Assembly: GCF_903645355.1 (NCBI RefSeq)
Contig: NZ_CAHJXR010000009.1
Coordinates: forward strand, 1-64,000
DNA length: 64,000 nt
Direction: 5' to 3'
DNA from: Schaalia sp. Marseille-Q2122
GTDB lineage: Bacteria; Actinomycetota; Actinomycetes; Actinomycetales; Actinomycetaceae
Below the pieces are notes generated by a model. The model saw only the letters and a list, made by a program, of their open reading frames with translations. It made no database searches and was not told where the DNA came from. Position 1 is the first letter of the stretch. Every line of letters begins with the position of its first letter. The position numbers and the translations under genes are program-made. Shown one piece after another: positions 9,277 through 19,368 of this stretch.

Positions 9277-10511
9277 ACACGGCTCCTCGTAGCAATCAAA
9301 CGGGGAAGATCCTGCAGCTCAGGACAGTGCATTACGCTCGCACCCAGAATCCGTGACCGACGAGGCACACCCTGCGGATCCACCTTAATGACGGTACATT
9401 CCACGTCGGGGGCAACACGGCTCAACGCGGCAGCAATCTGCTCATCACTCACACTCTCAGCCGTGACTATCGTCAACGCTGAGACCCCGGGCCGTTTAGC
9501 CAACGCTCCGCTCACCCGCTCGGGAAGAGAAAACCTTCCGGGGCTGAGCTCAATACGAGCAAGGTTATCAAGCATGCGAGTGGGTGACGTTGTTGTCACC
9601 CACTCAGTGCCCGTAGCAAAAGACACCTTCCGCGCAGCCATCACACCAGCTAGCGCCATCGAAGCTGCAGCTGACACCGCCAGCTCAAAGTCATCATCCG
9701 TCCAGTGCTGCGCCTGGTTATCCAAGAGCAGCAAGTGATGCGAACGCCGCGTTTCCTCAAATTGACGAACTACCAAACGCCCTGTTCGTGCCGTCGTCGG
9801 CCAATGGACATTACGCCGATCATCACCGGGAATATAGTCACGCAAAGCATGAAAAGACACATCCGAAGAGGAAAGCTTCGCAGTGACAACGCCTTCAATA
9901 TCCGCTTGGAAACCCGTCGCATCAAAAGGCACGCGCACAGTCTGTGGGTGCACAATCACCTCAATGGGATCAGCAAGTTCCTTCACCCTCCGAATCAAGC
10001 CAAGAGGGTCTGCACGCACCGTGCGAACCGGACCCAGGACCACCACACCACGTTGACGCGCCGGAATCGCAAACACCTCGCTCCACTGCCGTTGCGATCC
10101 CAAGGAGGGGACAAAAAACTGGGCGATACTCTCACCCACAGGCATCTCAACGACAGCTGATCGGGAGCGCCCCTGCCCCGCAGGGCGAACCTCAATCTCG
10201 CCAACGATACTGCGGCCAACGACAGTACGAGCCTGCGGGATCCGGAGACTCACCTCAAGGCTCCTGCTTCCCATCACCACAATGACAGCAATGAGGATAC
10301 TCACGCCGCAGGCCACAGCGACGGTGCCAGCCTCGATCCACCCCGAGTATCCCGCCCACCCGCCTGCAAGCACGGCCGTCACGACTGTGGCCCAACCAAC
10401 GCGCGTCAGGGGATCAAGGAAACGGCGCAGCCAGTCAAACCCAGGGAATCTCAACGCGCGCACACGGGAAAAACGCACCCGAATACTCGCTAAAGCACCC
10501 GACATTGCCAT
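9273..10511 (-). CDS. DUF58 domain protein
   Basis: The protein has 412 residues. Two hydrophobic helices near the N terminus (~33-75) precede a soluble part with the DUF58 signature (DYIPGDDRRNVHWP, then ARTGRLVVRQFEE). DUF58 proteins have a von Willebrand A-like fold and accompany MoxR AAA ATPases and transglutaminase-like membrane proteins, exactly the neighbours here. This module is thought to assemble or remodel membrane or surface complexes, but its mechanism is not established. It lies 7 bp after the moxR stop and overlaps the transglutaminase-like start. Confidence 0.87.
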   Translation of the reverse strand: MAMSGALASIRVRFSRVRALRFPGFDWLRRFLDPLTRVGWATVVTAVLAGGWAGYSGWIEAGTVAVACGVSILIAVIVVMGSRSLEVSLRIPQARTVVGRSIVGEIEVRPAGQGRSRSAVVEMPVGESIAQFFVPSLGSQRQWSEVFAIPARQRGVVVLGPVRTVRADPLGLIRRVKELADPIEVIVHPQTVRVPFDATGFQADIEGVVTAKLSSSDVSFHALRDYIPGDDRRNVHWPTTARTGRLVVRQFEETRRSHHLLLLDNQAQHWTDDDFELAVSAAASMALAGVMAARKVSFATGTEWVTTTSPTRMLDNLARIELSPGRFSLPERVSGALAKRPGVSALTIVTAESVSDEQIAAALSRVAPDVECTVIKVDPQGVPRRSRILGASVMHCPELQDLPRLIATRSRV

Positions 10512-10518
10512 CCGTTGA

Positions 10519-11484
10519 TCAAGCTCCTACCGCAGGAGCCGGAACAGTCGTGAGCGCACGGGCCACAATACCCGCCGCCGTTGCACCCGAGAAGGAAGCA
10601 TCGGGGTCCACCACAATCCGGTGTTCCCACACTGGGCCAGCCAAGGCTTTAATGTCATCAGGGAGGACAAAGGCGCGCCCCTGCGCGGCAGCCCACACCC
10701 GCGCGCAACGAACCATACCAATCGCGCCGCGGGTAGACACCCCCAGTTGAGCGTTCTCATCATCACGGGTAGCCTCCGCCAGGGCGGCAACATAATCGAG
10801 GACAGCGCGATCAACGTGGTTGAGTGCGACATCTTGCGCAATCGCAAAAACATCGCGCGTCGACAAAGACGGCTGGATCAAACGGGAACGATCGGGGGCC
10901 GCAGCACCACCAAGAATCTCGACCATCGCCGTACGCGAGGGGTATCCCAGTGATGTCTTCATCAAGAAACGGTCCAACTGGGCCTCAGGCAGAGGATAAG
11001 TACCCGCCTGCTCAACAGGATTCTGCGTGGCAATAACCATGAAGGGGGCCGGCGCGCGATGAGTGGTACCGTCAACAGTCACCTGGCCTTCCTCCATGAC
11101 CTCCAACAGGGCCGACTGAGTCTTCGGGGAGGCGCGGTTGATTTCGTCAGCAAGGACGATCTCCGCAAAAATCGGACCACGGTGAAAGCTCCACTGCCGC
11201 GTCTGCTGATCAAACATATTCACGCCCGTAATATCGGACGGCAGCATGTCAGGAGTGAACTGAATACGCGAGGTCGTGCCATTAATTGCTGCGGAAATCG
11301 CGCGAGCAAGTGCCGTCTTCCCCGTGCCCGGAGCGTCCTCAAGCAGGAGATGCCCGCCTGCGAACATCGTGGTGAGAGCTAAACGCACCACATGCGTCTT
11401 ATCAAGAAGCGCAATCGACACATTCGACACCAGGGCGGCGAAGGTCTGCGAAAACGCCTGCGCTGATTCAACCGAAAGAGACAT
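10519..11484 (-). CDS. MoxR-type AAA ATPase
   Basis: I chose the ATG at 11484 (321 residues), because an AGGAAG-rich ribosome site sits just upstream and the gene then begins 14 bp after the upstream stop. A longer frame from 11535 would run into the preceding gene. The Walker A motif is GTGKTALA inside EDAPGTGKT. The Walker B region is EIVLADEINRASPKTQSALLE, followed by the sensor stretch ATQNPVEQAGTYPLPEAQLDRF. These are typical of the MoxR/RavA group, ATP-driven chaperones that act with vWA or DUF58 proteins. It is the second gene of the operon. Confidence 0.92.
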   Translation of the reverse strand: MSLSVESAQAFSQTFAALVSNVSIALLDKTHVVRLALTTMFAGGHLLLEDAPGTGKTALARAISAAINGTTSRIQFTPDMLPSDITGVNMFDQQTRQWSFHRGPIFAEIVLADEINRASPKTQSALLEVMEEGQVTVDGTTHRAPAPFMVIATQNPVEQAGTYPLPEAQLDRFLMKTSLGYPSRTAMVEILGGAAAPDRSRLIQPSLSTRDVFAIAQDVALNHVDRAVLDYVAALAEATRDDENAQLGVSTRGAIGMVRCARVWAAAQGRAFVLPDDIKALAGPVWEHRIVVDPDASFSGATAAGIVARALTTVPAPAVGA

Positions 11485-11498
11485 TCTTCTTCCTTCTC

Positions 11499-14400
11499 TT
11501 AGTGAGGGCGGCACTCTACCGACTTGGAGATCCACAGAGGCAGATCATTCTCATCAACATTGACCAACGTGAGGTCAGTGGGCGTCCACTGGCTTGTTGA
11601 CACCTCCCGCTCGACATGTCGGCCGTCATGCCAGATCGTGCAGGTCAAGGATGGAATCGATGGATGCCATGACACCCCCTGAAGTTCGAGACGCTTGCAA
11701 TCTGGGCGAGGAGGAGGTGGAAGATCTGGAGCCGGGTTATTTGGATCTGGGATATCCGGCGTAGGATTCTCCGGTTCAAGTGGCCCTTCTTCGACAGGGC
11801 ACTCAAGAAGACGCCCCTCAATCCTGCCTGGAATCCGAATGGACACAACACCAGAGTCAGCCTTCCGCCCGTCCTCTGCCGTGACAGTGAGGCTCGCCTG
11901 ATACTCGCCGCCGGGCTGAACATCGGGCAGAACATAACGATTTTGATCGATACCCACCGCATAACTACTGCCATTAATGATGAGCTCAACACTGCGCAGC
12001 GCCTGACCGATACCATCAGAGTTCAAACTCCAGGAGTACACCAAGGATGCCCCCTCCTGACGGCCAGAGAGTTCAGGCGTACCCGGCGGAGCATACGGAT
12101 GAACCTCGATGGTCACAACCTCACTAAAGACCACCTTTTGGCCGATACCAACCGCACGCTGACGCACCGAGATCCACTGGCGGCCATTAGAAGGAAGGAG
12201 GATGCGCGGAGTGACCGGCGTCCAGGATTCCTGGTCTTTCGGCGTCCATTCGATGGTCAACGCATCAGCACTAAAGCCATTACCTGGCGCCTTTGCGACA
12301 TCCACCAACTCAATTTCACGAGAGTTACCCGTTGCGCGAGCCGACGGTCGGGGAGGCGCCAAGGGCAGACCAAAGGCATCGAAACGAGTCTCCGCTACGC
12401 CCGACCACTGGTTCTCCTCGTTACGCAAAGCAACACGAACCCTGTAATCACTCGCCGCAGCGACCTTCATACGCACGGAGTTCTTCTCCGGTGTCACGCT
12501 CTCCTCGTGGGTTCCCATTCCTTCGATCTCGATGCGAACACGATCAACCTTACGGCCATTGAGCGGCGGGTAGTCCCAAGAAATATCTACCTCAACCGTT
12601 GAAGCGTCAAGAGCATTAACAGCCTGCGCACGGACACTCAACGGGGCTCCCGGCGGACCAAAAGGTACGGCGGCCGAAGATGCTTCCGATATGGGGGACG
12701 GCTCAGGAGCAGAATTATGCGCCTGAATGGTGAAGTAATAGCCCACGCCGTTCTTCAATCCCTTAACGGTGGTCGATGTCAGCGCCCCATCGACTTGGAT
12801 TTCCTTACTGGGATCACCCGCAACGAACAACGTGTAATGGCGGATTGCCGAACCTTCATTCTGAGGGGGCGTCCACGTCACCGTCACTTCCCCGTCTCCA
12901 GGCGAGACAGTCGGAGGATTAGGCATCCCCGGACGCGCATCCACCAGGATGGGCGCGGAACGGGTCGAGGAGTCCGATACACCCACAGCATTACGCGCCA
13001 CAACAGTGAAGGAGTGCTCGACACCATTGTCCAGCCCTTCCAGGGGGCATGAGGCGACACGGCACTCGTAGGTGCGACCACTGTAATGATCAGTAATCGT
13101 AAAGCCCTCAATCTCAGCACCGTTATCACTGCCCGGTTGGAAGGACACCACAGCACGACCTGCACCGATGACCTGCGCGGATACTCCCGTCGGAGCTTCT
13201 GGGCGGTCTCGAACAACGAGGCGAACCCGACCTTCAACAGCGCGATCAGGATCCCCTGTCGCATCCATCAGGCGATACAGCACCGTCATCTGGCCGTGGA
13301 AGCCTACGGCAGGAGTAATCGCAAGGGTTGTACCTTGCGGGTCTACTGTGCCTTCGCCGAGCTGGACACTGGCCCCGACAATGCGCAGCGGGGTCTCAGG
13401 GAAGGGGTTAATCGTGTACCGTGTCAGATCAATGAGCTCTCGACCACCAGCATTTGCTGCATTCACAAGAGCATCTGAGGTTTGAATCAATGGGCGCGTT
13501 GAAGCGACCACTGAGACGGGGATAAATGCCTGCACCTCACCAGAGCCATCGTCAACAGAGACCGTGATCATTCCCACCGGCCCCTTCTGTTGGTCCAGTC
13601 GGGCCTGCACAGCAAGCTGACTGCCACTCAGAGTGACACTCACACCGTCAGGCACCCCACCAAGCGCATAGGTGAAACCCGCAGGATCCTGGCCATCAGG
13701 GTCATTGACCATCTGCGCCAATTCCACCCGGACAGGGTCACCGCCAGCAGAGACGCGGATAGGGGTCGGGGTGAAGGTTGGCGGCGTATTCACCGCAGCA
13801 ATGACCTTCAAGGGAATCATCAGCACAGCGGACAGAGCTGATTCATCATCGTGAGCGCCATCGCGCGCCTCAAACGATACCGAGGTCTTCCCAACAAAGT
13901 CCTCACGCACCCGAAGGCGAATAATCCTTTCCTTCTCAACGGTGATCTCCGGCTCAATACCCGCAGCACCCTTTGCAGAGGAAGGATTGACGATGCGAGG
14001 AGTGCGGCCAGCACGCACTTGTACGTAATCCGTGATATCCAGAGATACTTCTTGACCTGCACGCACTTCAATAGGGAACTTCGACTCGTCGATAGACGGA
14101 CGAGTACGTTCCACCCCGGGAACGGACACGATCGCCACAGCACTCAGCCCATCCTCGTCGGTCACGGTGTAGACCACCATCCGACGCTTTTCCGACGGGG
14201 TAATCCGCAGAACGTTCCCATCCACTGTGACACCATCAGCCTGAGCACTGATCTTCAAGGCCTGAGAATTGCCATCCGGATCCTCGTCATTGGACAACAC
14301 CTTCACCGTCACGGGTCCACCCGAAGTCGGCATCTCCGCCAAGGTCACCACGTCATCGCGCGCAATCGGCCCGCGTAACGGAGCGTCTTCAGACACGATC

Positions 14401-17400
14401 ACCGTCAGCGTGCCTGTTGCCTGCCCGCCGCGGCCATCAGTGATCCCGTAGGAAATGACGTAGCTACCCTCAGCTGCTGGGGTGGTCAAAGAAACCACTG
14501 AGCCATTAATGACTGGAGAAATCTCGGAAGTATTGCTCTCGAGCGAACCTTCTATCAAAGCCACTGTGTCACCATCGGCGTCAATATCGTTCACAAGGAC
14601 CGCAATATAGAGGCTTCGGTTGGGGCGGGCTCGAACAGTGTCACGCACCGCCGCCGGGTTTTGGTTGTAGGCATCGGGAGCCGCAATACCCACACGCACA
14701 CGCGCCGATGACTGCTTACCCAAGCGGTCTTCGACAATATAGGTGAAGACATCCGTTCCCGTGGTATTCGGGGCAGGAGTATATTCAAGCCAGTCGACAC
14801 CGAGGGCGACAGATCCCTTCGTCGGAGATTGCTCAATGCCAACAAGGGTGACGGAGTCGCCATCGGGATCAATCCCATTCAAAGGAACAGGTATTCGAGC
14901 TGTTTGCCCTGATACCGCCCAGGCGGTCAGCGCCTTTGGCTGCGGTGCCGCATTGGTCCCTTCAAGAGGACGCACTTCAAAAAGAACCGTTGACGTTGCA
15001 AGATTACCCACCGAGTCGCGCACGGTGTACGACACGTGCATCACTCCCGGACGCTCCCCCGCCGCAAGACGTACGAGGTTGCCCGTGACAAAGGGAGTAC
15101 CCACCTCGGGTTCAGGTGTGAACTCCAAGACCGGGTCCACTCTCATTGCCAGACCTGCCGGGGACATGTCATTTGCCAGTACGCGAACGGAAGCAATGTC
15201 ACCCACGCGCACCTTGGCACGGTCAGGCTGCAGACGTGGCGGCTGCTTATCATCGAGGGCTTCACTGGGGACAACCGTCACCAGAGCCGATGCCGTGCTC
15301 ACACCATTTGAGACAACATAAGGCACGCTGACGGCCTTATCCAGACCACTGGGAGCTGAAATCCGCAAGAGGTGACGATCAATGAGGATCACCTCCAGAC
15401 CCGCCCCCTCGGGAACCTCGATCCTTTGAACCACGAGGACGCCACCCGAAGGATCGGAATCGTTACTCAGGGGAGCAACATGAACGAAACCACCCGCTGG
15501 GAGCACAGCGAGATCATCTTCGGCCACAGGCGCAGCCTTCGCATCCACATCGACGACATCAACGCGAACCACACCAAGCGCAGTCGAGGGGCCGTCCGTC
15601 ACCGTGTAAGTGAAGTGGTAGGACCCTTTAGCGCGAGCAACAAAGGACACTGAACCAAGTTCAAGGTCAGGTGTCAGGACAGCTCCCGCTGGCGCAACCG
15701 AGACTGCCACCAGTTTGAGGCGGTCGCCATTGGGGTCATTATCATTCGCCAAAGGCTCAATCACAGCAGTTTCCCCAACGGGGATGACATAGAAATCAGC
15801 GTTGACGATTGGGGGAAGATTACCCGGCTGCTGGACATGAACCGTAAGAGTGCCCGCTGTACTTTCGCGCCCATCCGAGACCGTCACGACAAGCGTGTGC
15901 GCCCCTGGCTGAGCACCCAAGTCACGAATGGACACCGTTCCTTCCTTGCGGAACTGCACTTCAAGGCTCTCACTGCCAGACACATCCTGCAAAAAGACTG
16001 CATCCCCATCGGGATCAATCCAGTCAGCAAGGAGGTTGTACTCAATCTGTGCGCTGGCACCAAGTTTGACACCAGGATCCCGAAGCTGCCGGGGCCCCTC
16101 ATTCATACTCCACGGGCGGACGTCAACCCGAACTGTCGCCGTATCAACAGCCTGACCGTCAGAGGCCTCGTAGACGAAGGTCGTCGAGGCGGCGCCCTCG
16201 TCCAACCCCGATATCTGAAGAGCACGACCCCCGCGGGTACGCGCGATATCCCCCTGGCTGGGTTGTGTGACTGGACGTGCTGTCAGGACATCTCCATCGG
16301 CATCAGAGTCGTTCATCAGAACGGGCAAAGTGGTGGTCCGCCCCGGACGAACACCGAACTCGTCATCAACAGCCTCGGGAGGAGTGTTCTGTTCTTGCCG
16401 TTCAGGATCAGCAATTTCATCGGTGATCTGAGGAGAGTCTTCGAGGTTCTCTTCCTTTCGGAGCTGAGAATCAATCTGATCCCAGTCGTCCATGAGCACC
16501 ATATTGTTATCGGGTAGCCACACAGATCCCGTGCCCGTCTCGTTCAAGACAATACGAGTGCGGTTCGTACGGAACTGAATCTCTGACGCCGTTTTGAGTG
16601 AGTCAACCTCCATCTGGAGGCTCAATCCCGCGTCGGCACAGACGCGAATATACGCTCCTGAACCGGCCCACGCAGAATAGGCGCACCCCATATGGCGTAC
16701 CGGCGCCGCCGGGACACCTGAGCGCGAAGCTTCAGAAGCCGGGTGGAAAAGCACCGGATCACCATTAAGCGGGATCTCAACAAGGGCAGCGTCTGTTGCC
16801 AATAGGACCGACTCAGCGTCTGGACCAGGCTCTTGCAACACTCCGCCCGAAGCAACAGACTCCTTCCCGAGATCACGTAGGGAGCCATCCGGGAGGATAA
16901 GAGTATTCGTCACCGAGTCATAGCCAACAGGCTGATCCCCGACGGCGGTCAGCTGCAGCTTCGCAGTCTTAGAGAGGCCAGAAACCGGTATGCGCACGAC
17001 CCGGTCAAGGGCGCCATCTGGGTAGATACCGACCATGTTTCCCTGGGCAGACAAGGCAAACACAGCACCATTATGTGAGGCGGTGAGCACCCCCGCTTCC
17101 ATGTCGGTGGCCAGTGCAGTTTCCTCGGAAAAAGGAACTGAAGACGGTGTCACTGCCGAGGTCACCCAGACATTGCCCTCATTCGGATCAAGGACCCCCA
17201 GGCGCTGCGCGCCCTGGGCAACCTGAGACTGGGGCGGCATAGAGGTCGCTGCCCCTAAGCGAACATTCGCTACCTCGATAGGAGCAACAGCAAATAGCGA
17301 CGCATCAGAAAACGTCACTGTCTCTTTGAATTGAGCGATATCAAAGTCTGCGCTCTGAGTGCGCAGCGCAGAATCCAGAGTTCGCGACTCATAGTTCAGG

Positions 17401-17579
17401 TGGCCAACTAGATGACGCGAACGATTCGTCACCCAGATGCCGCCGTCATCGACGTCAACCTCAGCAGTGGCGACGCCCTCGTAAATGAGGGCGCCGACAA
17501 CGAGCACTACCGAGAGGAGTAGGGAGAGTACGGCTGGGAACCGTCTCCGCCATCTCTTAACTGAATCTGCCACGAACAA
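11499..17579 (-). CDS. Giant surface protein with tandem Ig-like and FN3 domains
   Basis: The protein has 2026 residues. A basic N terminus and one membrane anchor (~13-33, LSLLLSVVLVVGALIYEG) are followed by a beta-rich, possibly propeller-like region to ~370. About ten tandem Ig/cadherin-like repeats come next (~400-1480), many with the NDxDxDGD calcium-type turn (for example NDSDADGDVL). Three FN3 repeats follow (~1485-1780), then a Pro/Asn/Asp-rich linker and a short Cys-containing C-terminal domain. It leads the operon with moxR, DUF58, the transglutaminase-like gene and the kinase. The FN3 protein of the bifidobacterial PFNA cluster has a comparable layout and neighbours. A role in adhesion or wall anchoring is inferred. 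Confidence 0.88.
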   Translation of the reverse strand: MFVADSVKRWRRRFPAVLSLLLSVVLVVGALIYEGVATAEVDVDDGGIWVTNRSRHLVGHLNYESRTLDSALRTQSADFDIAQFKETVTFSDASLFAVAPIEVANVRLGAATSMPPQSQVAQGAQRLGVLDPNEGNVWVTSAVTPSSVPFSEETALATDMEAGVLTASHNGAVFALSAQGNMVGIYPDGALDRVVRIPVSGLSKTAKLQLTAVGDQPVGYDSVTNTLILPDGSLRDLGKESVASGGVLQEPGPDAESVLLATDAALVEIPLNGDPVLFHPASEASRSGVPAAPVRHMGCAYSAWAGSGAYIRVCADAGLSLQMEVDSLKTASEIQFRTNRTRIVLNETGTGSVWLPDNNMVLMDDWDQIDSQLRKEENLEDSPQITDEIADPERQEQNTPPEAVDDEFGVRPGRTTTLPVLMNDSDADGDVLTARPVTQPSQGDIARTRGGRALQISGLDEGAASTTFVYEASDGQAVDTATVRVDVRPWSMNEGPRQLRDPGVKLGASAQIEYNLLADWIDPDGDAVFLQDVSGSESLEVQFRKEGTVSIRDLGAQPGAHTLVVTVSDGRESTAGTLTVHVQQPGNLPPIVNADFYVIPVGETAVIEPLANDNDPNGDRLKLVAVSVAPAGAVLTPDLELGSVSFVARAKGSYHFTYTVTDGPSTALGVVRVDVVDVDAKAAPVAEDDLAVLPAGGFVHVAPLSNDSDPSGGVLVVQRIEVPEGAGLEVILIDRHLLRISAPSGLDKAVSVPYVVSNGVSTASALVTVVPSEALDDKQPPRLQPDRAKVRVGDIASVRVLANDMSPAGLAMRVDPVLEFTPEPEVGTPFVTGNLVRLAAGERPGVMHVSYTVRDSVGNLATSTVLFEVRPLEGTNAAPQPKALTAWAVSGQTARIPVPLNGIDPDGDSVTLVGIEQSPTKGSVALGVDWLEYTPAPNTTGTDVFTYIVEDRLGKQSSARVRVGIAAPDAYNQNPAAVRDTVRARPNRSLYIAVLVNDIDADGDTVALIEGSLESNTSEISPVINGSVVSLTTPAAEGSYVISYGITDGRGGQATGTLTVIVSEDAPLRGPIARDDVVTLAEMPTSGGPVTVKVLSNDEDPDGNSQALKISAQADGVTVDGNVLRITPSEKRRMVVYTVTDEDGLSAVAIVSVPGVERTRPSIDESKFPIEVRAGQEVSLDITDYVQVRAGRTPRIVNPSSAKGAAGIEPEITVEKERIIRLRVREDFVGKTSVSFEARDGAHDDESALSAVLMIPLKVIAAVNTPPTFTPTPIRVSAGGDPVRVELAQMVNDPDGQDPAGFTYALGGVPDGVSVTLSGSQLAVQARLDQQKGPVGMITVSVDDGSGEVQAFIPVSVVASTRPLIQTSDALVNAANAGGRELIDLTRYTINPFPETPLRIVGASVQLGEGTVDPQGTTLAITPAVGFHGQMTVLYRLMDATGDPDRAVEGRVRLVVRDRPEAPTGVSAQVIGAGRAVVSFQPGSDNGAEIEGFTITDHYSGRTYECRVASCPLEGLDNGVEHSFTVVARNAVGVSDSSTRSAPILVDARPGMPNPPTVSPGDGEVTVTWTPPQNEGSAIRHYTLFVAGDPSKEIQVDGALTSTTVKGLKNGVGYYFTIQAHNSAPEPSPISEASSAAVPFGPPGAPLSVRAQAVNALDASTVEVDISWDYPPLNGRKVDRVRIEIEGMGTHEESVTPEKNSVRMKVAAASDYRVRVALRNEENQWSGVAETRFDAFGLPLAPPRPSARATGNSREIELVDVAKAPGNGFSADALTIEWTPKDQESWTPVTPRILLPSNGRQWISVRQRAVGIGQKVVFSEVVTIEVHPYAPPGTPELSGRQEGASLVYSWSLNSDGIGQALRSVELIINGSSYAVGIDQNRYVLPDVQPGGEYQASLTVTAEDGRKADSGVVSIRIPGRIEGRLLECPVEEGPLEPENPTPDIPDPNNPAPDLPPPPRPDCKRLELQGVSWHPSIPSLTCTIWHDGRHVEREVSTSQWTPTDLTLVNVDENDLPLWISKSVECRPH

Positions 17580-17712
17580 TTCACCAAAACCCGAGGGGGA
17601 ACGATAAACACAGTCAGTCTTTCACGAAGACTCAGCTCACACTAAGGTTTCGCCAAACTGTTTCGTGTCTCTCATTACATCCTGCCGACAAGCGACATGC
17701 AAGAAGAAGACT

Positions 17713-18993
17713 TCAGAGAAGCGAATAGCGATTAATCGTTTCTTCACGGCCCGGGCCCACACCAATGATGGAGATACGACACTTGGACAGTTCCTCCAAG
17801 CGCAGGATGTAGGCCTGAGCGTGTTCCGGAAGGTCCTCGAAACAGCGAGCCTTGGTGATGTCTTCAGTCCAGCCGGGCAGTTCCTCGTAGATCGGCTTCG
17901 CGTGGTGGAAGCCCGTCTGGTCCATGGGCATCTCATCCATGCGCACGCCGTCAACCTCATAGGCCACACACACCGGGATCGTCTCGTATCCGGTGAGGAC
18001 GTCAAGCTTGGTCAGGCAGATGTCGGTCAGGCCATTAATGCGGGTCGAGTAGCGTACCACCACCGAGTCAAACCAGCCGGTACGACGAGGGCGGCCAGTG
18101 GTCACACCGAACTCACCGCCCTTGTGACGCAAGGCCTCGCCGACCTCGTCATCAAGCTCCGTGGGGAAGGGGCCTTCACCCACGCGCGTGGTGTACGCCT
18201 TGGCGACGCCCACCACTGAGTCAATGCGGGTGGGGCCAACGCCGGTGCCCGTCAGGGCGCCACCGGCGGTGGGGTTGGAGGAGGTGACGAAGGGGTAGGT
18301 GCCGTGGTCGATGTCAAGCATGGTGGCCTGACCGCCTTCAAAGAGAACGGTTTCGCCGCGGTCCAGGGCCTCGTTAACAACGAGGGAGGCGTCGACAACC
18401 ATGGGGCGGACGCGGTCAGCGTAGGCGAGGAGCTCATCAACGATAGCTTGGGGGTCGATGGGGTCGACCCCCATAGCTTCCAGGAGCTGGTTCTTCGTGA
18501 CGAGGGCGGAGTGGACCTTCTGGGAGAGGATGGAAGGGTCGAAGAGGTCTTGGATGCGCAGGCCGATGCGGTTCATCTTGTCGGCGTAGGTGGGGCCGAT
18601 CCCTCGGCCGGTGGTGCCGATCTGGCGGGCACCCAGCGACTTTTCCGTCGAACGGTCCATGACGCGGTTATAGCTGGGAATAATGTGGGCGTTAGAGGAG
18701 ATCTTCAGCTTCGAGCAGTCAATGCCGCGTGCGGTCATCTCTTCGAGTTCTTGGAAGAGGACTTCCAAGTCAACGACAACACCGTTACCGATGACGGGGG
18801 TGACGCCTTCAGACAGGATGCCTGCGGGAAGAAGGTGGAGTGCGTACTTTTCTCCATTGACCACGACGGTGTGGCCAGCATTGTTGCCGCCGTTGAACTT
18901 GACGACGACGTCGGTGTTCTGACCGAGCTGGTCAGTGGCCTTGCCTTTGCCCTCGTCGCCCCACTGGGTTCCGAGCACGATCACGGCTGGCAT
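17713..18993 (-). CDS. purA: Adenylosuccinate synthetase
   Basis: The protein has 426 residues, full length for the family. The N terminus has the GTP-binding signature [11 protein letters not shown] and the IMP/Mg site [12 protein letters not shown]; later come [14 protein letters not shown] and [10 protein letters not shown]. It converts IMP, aspartate and GTP to adenylosuccinate, the first committed step to AMP. The next enzyme of the branch, purB, is at 53.6-55.0 kb. It appears monocistronic: 133 bp separate it from the Ig/FN3 gene, and upstream it diverges from the AlbA_2 regulator gene. Confidence 0.97.
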   Translation of the reverse strand: MPAVIVLGTQWGDEGKGKATDQLGQNTDVVVKFNGGNNAGHTVVVNGEKYALHLLPAGILSEGVTPVIGNGVVVDLEVLFQELEEMTARGIDCSKLKISSNAHIIPSYNRVMDRSTEKSLGARQIGTTGRGIGPTYADKMNRIGLRIQDLFDPSILSQKVHSALVTKNQLLEAMGVDPIDPQAIVDELLAYADRVRPMVVDASLVVNEALDRGETVLFEGGQATMLDIDHGTYPFVTSSNPTAGGALTGTGVGPTRIDSVVGVAKAYTTRVGEGPFPTELDDEVGEALRHKGGEFGVTTGRPRRTGWFDSVVVRYSTRINGLTDICLTKLDVLTGYETIPVCVAYEVDGVRMDEMPMDQTGFHHAKPIYEELPGWTEDITKARCFEDLPEHAQAYILRLEELSKCRISIIGVGPGREETINRYSLL

Positions 18994-19172
18994 GTTTTCT
19001 CCTCAAGTGGATTTTCCACGCGAGCCACGTGCCGCAGCTCATCGCGGGCAGAACGGTGGTTCTACCGACAAGAGTTTAGCCGGAAAGTCCGTGAAACTCA
19101 CCCACAGAGCCAAAGTTGCTTCATGCACCTTCTACTGTCATGCGAGTCGCCTCAGCAAACTCCACATCTCTT

Positions 19173-19214
19173 GTGAAAGTATGAGTCGCACTTTCACAGT
19201 ATGAGTTGCACTTT
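19173..19214. promoter_or_regulatory. Upstream pair of 20-bp phased palindromic operator-like repeats
   Basis: Two copies of AGTATGAGTYGCACTTT start at 19178 and 19198, exactly 20 bp apart. The first sits in a perfect inverted repeat: GTGAAAGT (19173-19180), 9 bp, then ACTTTCAC (19190-19197). They lie in the 363-bp gap between purA (minus) and the AlbA_2 gene (plus), where no gene is visible. A further cluster lies downstream at 19314. Confidence 0.6.
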
Positions 19215-19313
19215 GGCCACACAAGACAGCGCCTCGACGGGCTCAATTTCAGCAGAAAATAGGGAATACCTCCCGCTGCATCCCACCTAATGGCCACTCA
19301 GACCAATACTCAA

Positions 19314-19368
19314 AGTGTGAGTTGCACTTTCGTAGTATGAGTTGTACTTTCATAGTATGAATTGGGAT
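19314..19368. promoter_or_regulatory. Downstream cluster of the same 20-bp repeats, running into the start codon
   Basis: Repeats start at 19314, 19334 and 19354, again exactly 20 bp apart. The first has AAAGTG-N7-CACTTT symmetry. The third is degenerate after AGTATGA and contains the ATG start of the AlbA_2 gene itself. Binding here would block transcription or translation initiation, so autoregulation by the gene product is the simplest inference. Confidence 0.6.

Noticed and set aside
11499-17579. Several plus-strand frames of 60-220 residues inside the Ig/FN3 gene
   Set aside because: All are shadows of a single continuous 2026-residue frame with regular domain repeats.
18304-19176. 290-residue plus-strand frame opposite purA
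   Set aside because: PurA on the minus strand is complete and unmistakable; this frame arises from its codon bias.
19173-19368. CRISPR array
   Set aside because: Repeats are only 17 bp on a 20-bp period with almost no spacer, and no cas gene is present; an operator array fits better.
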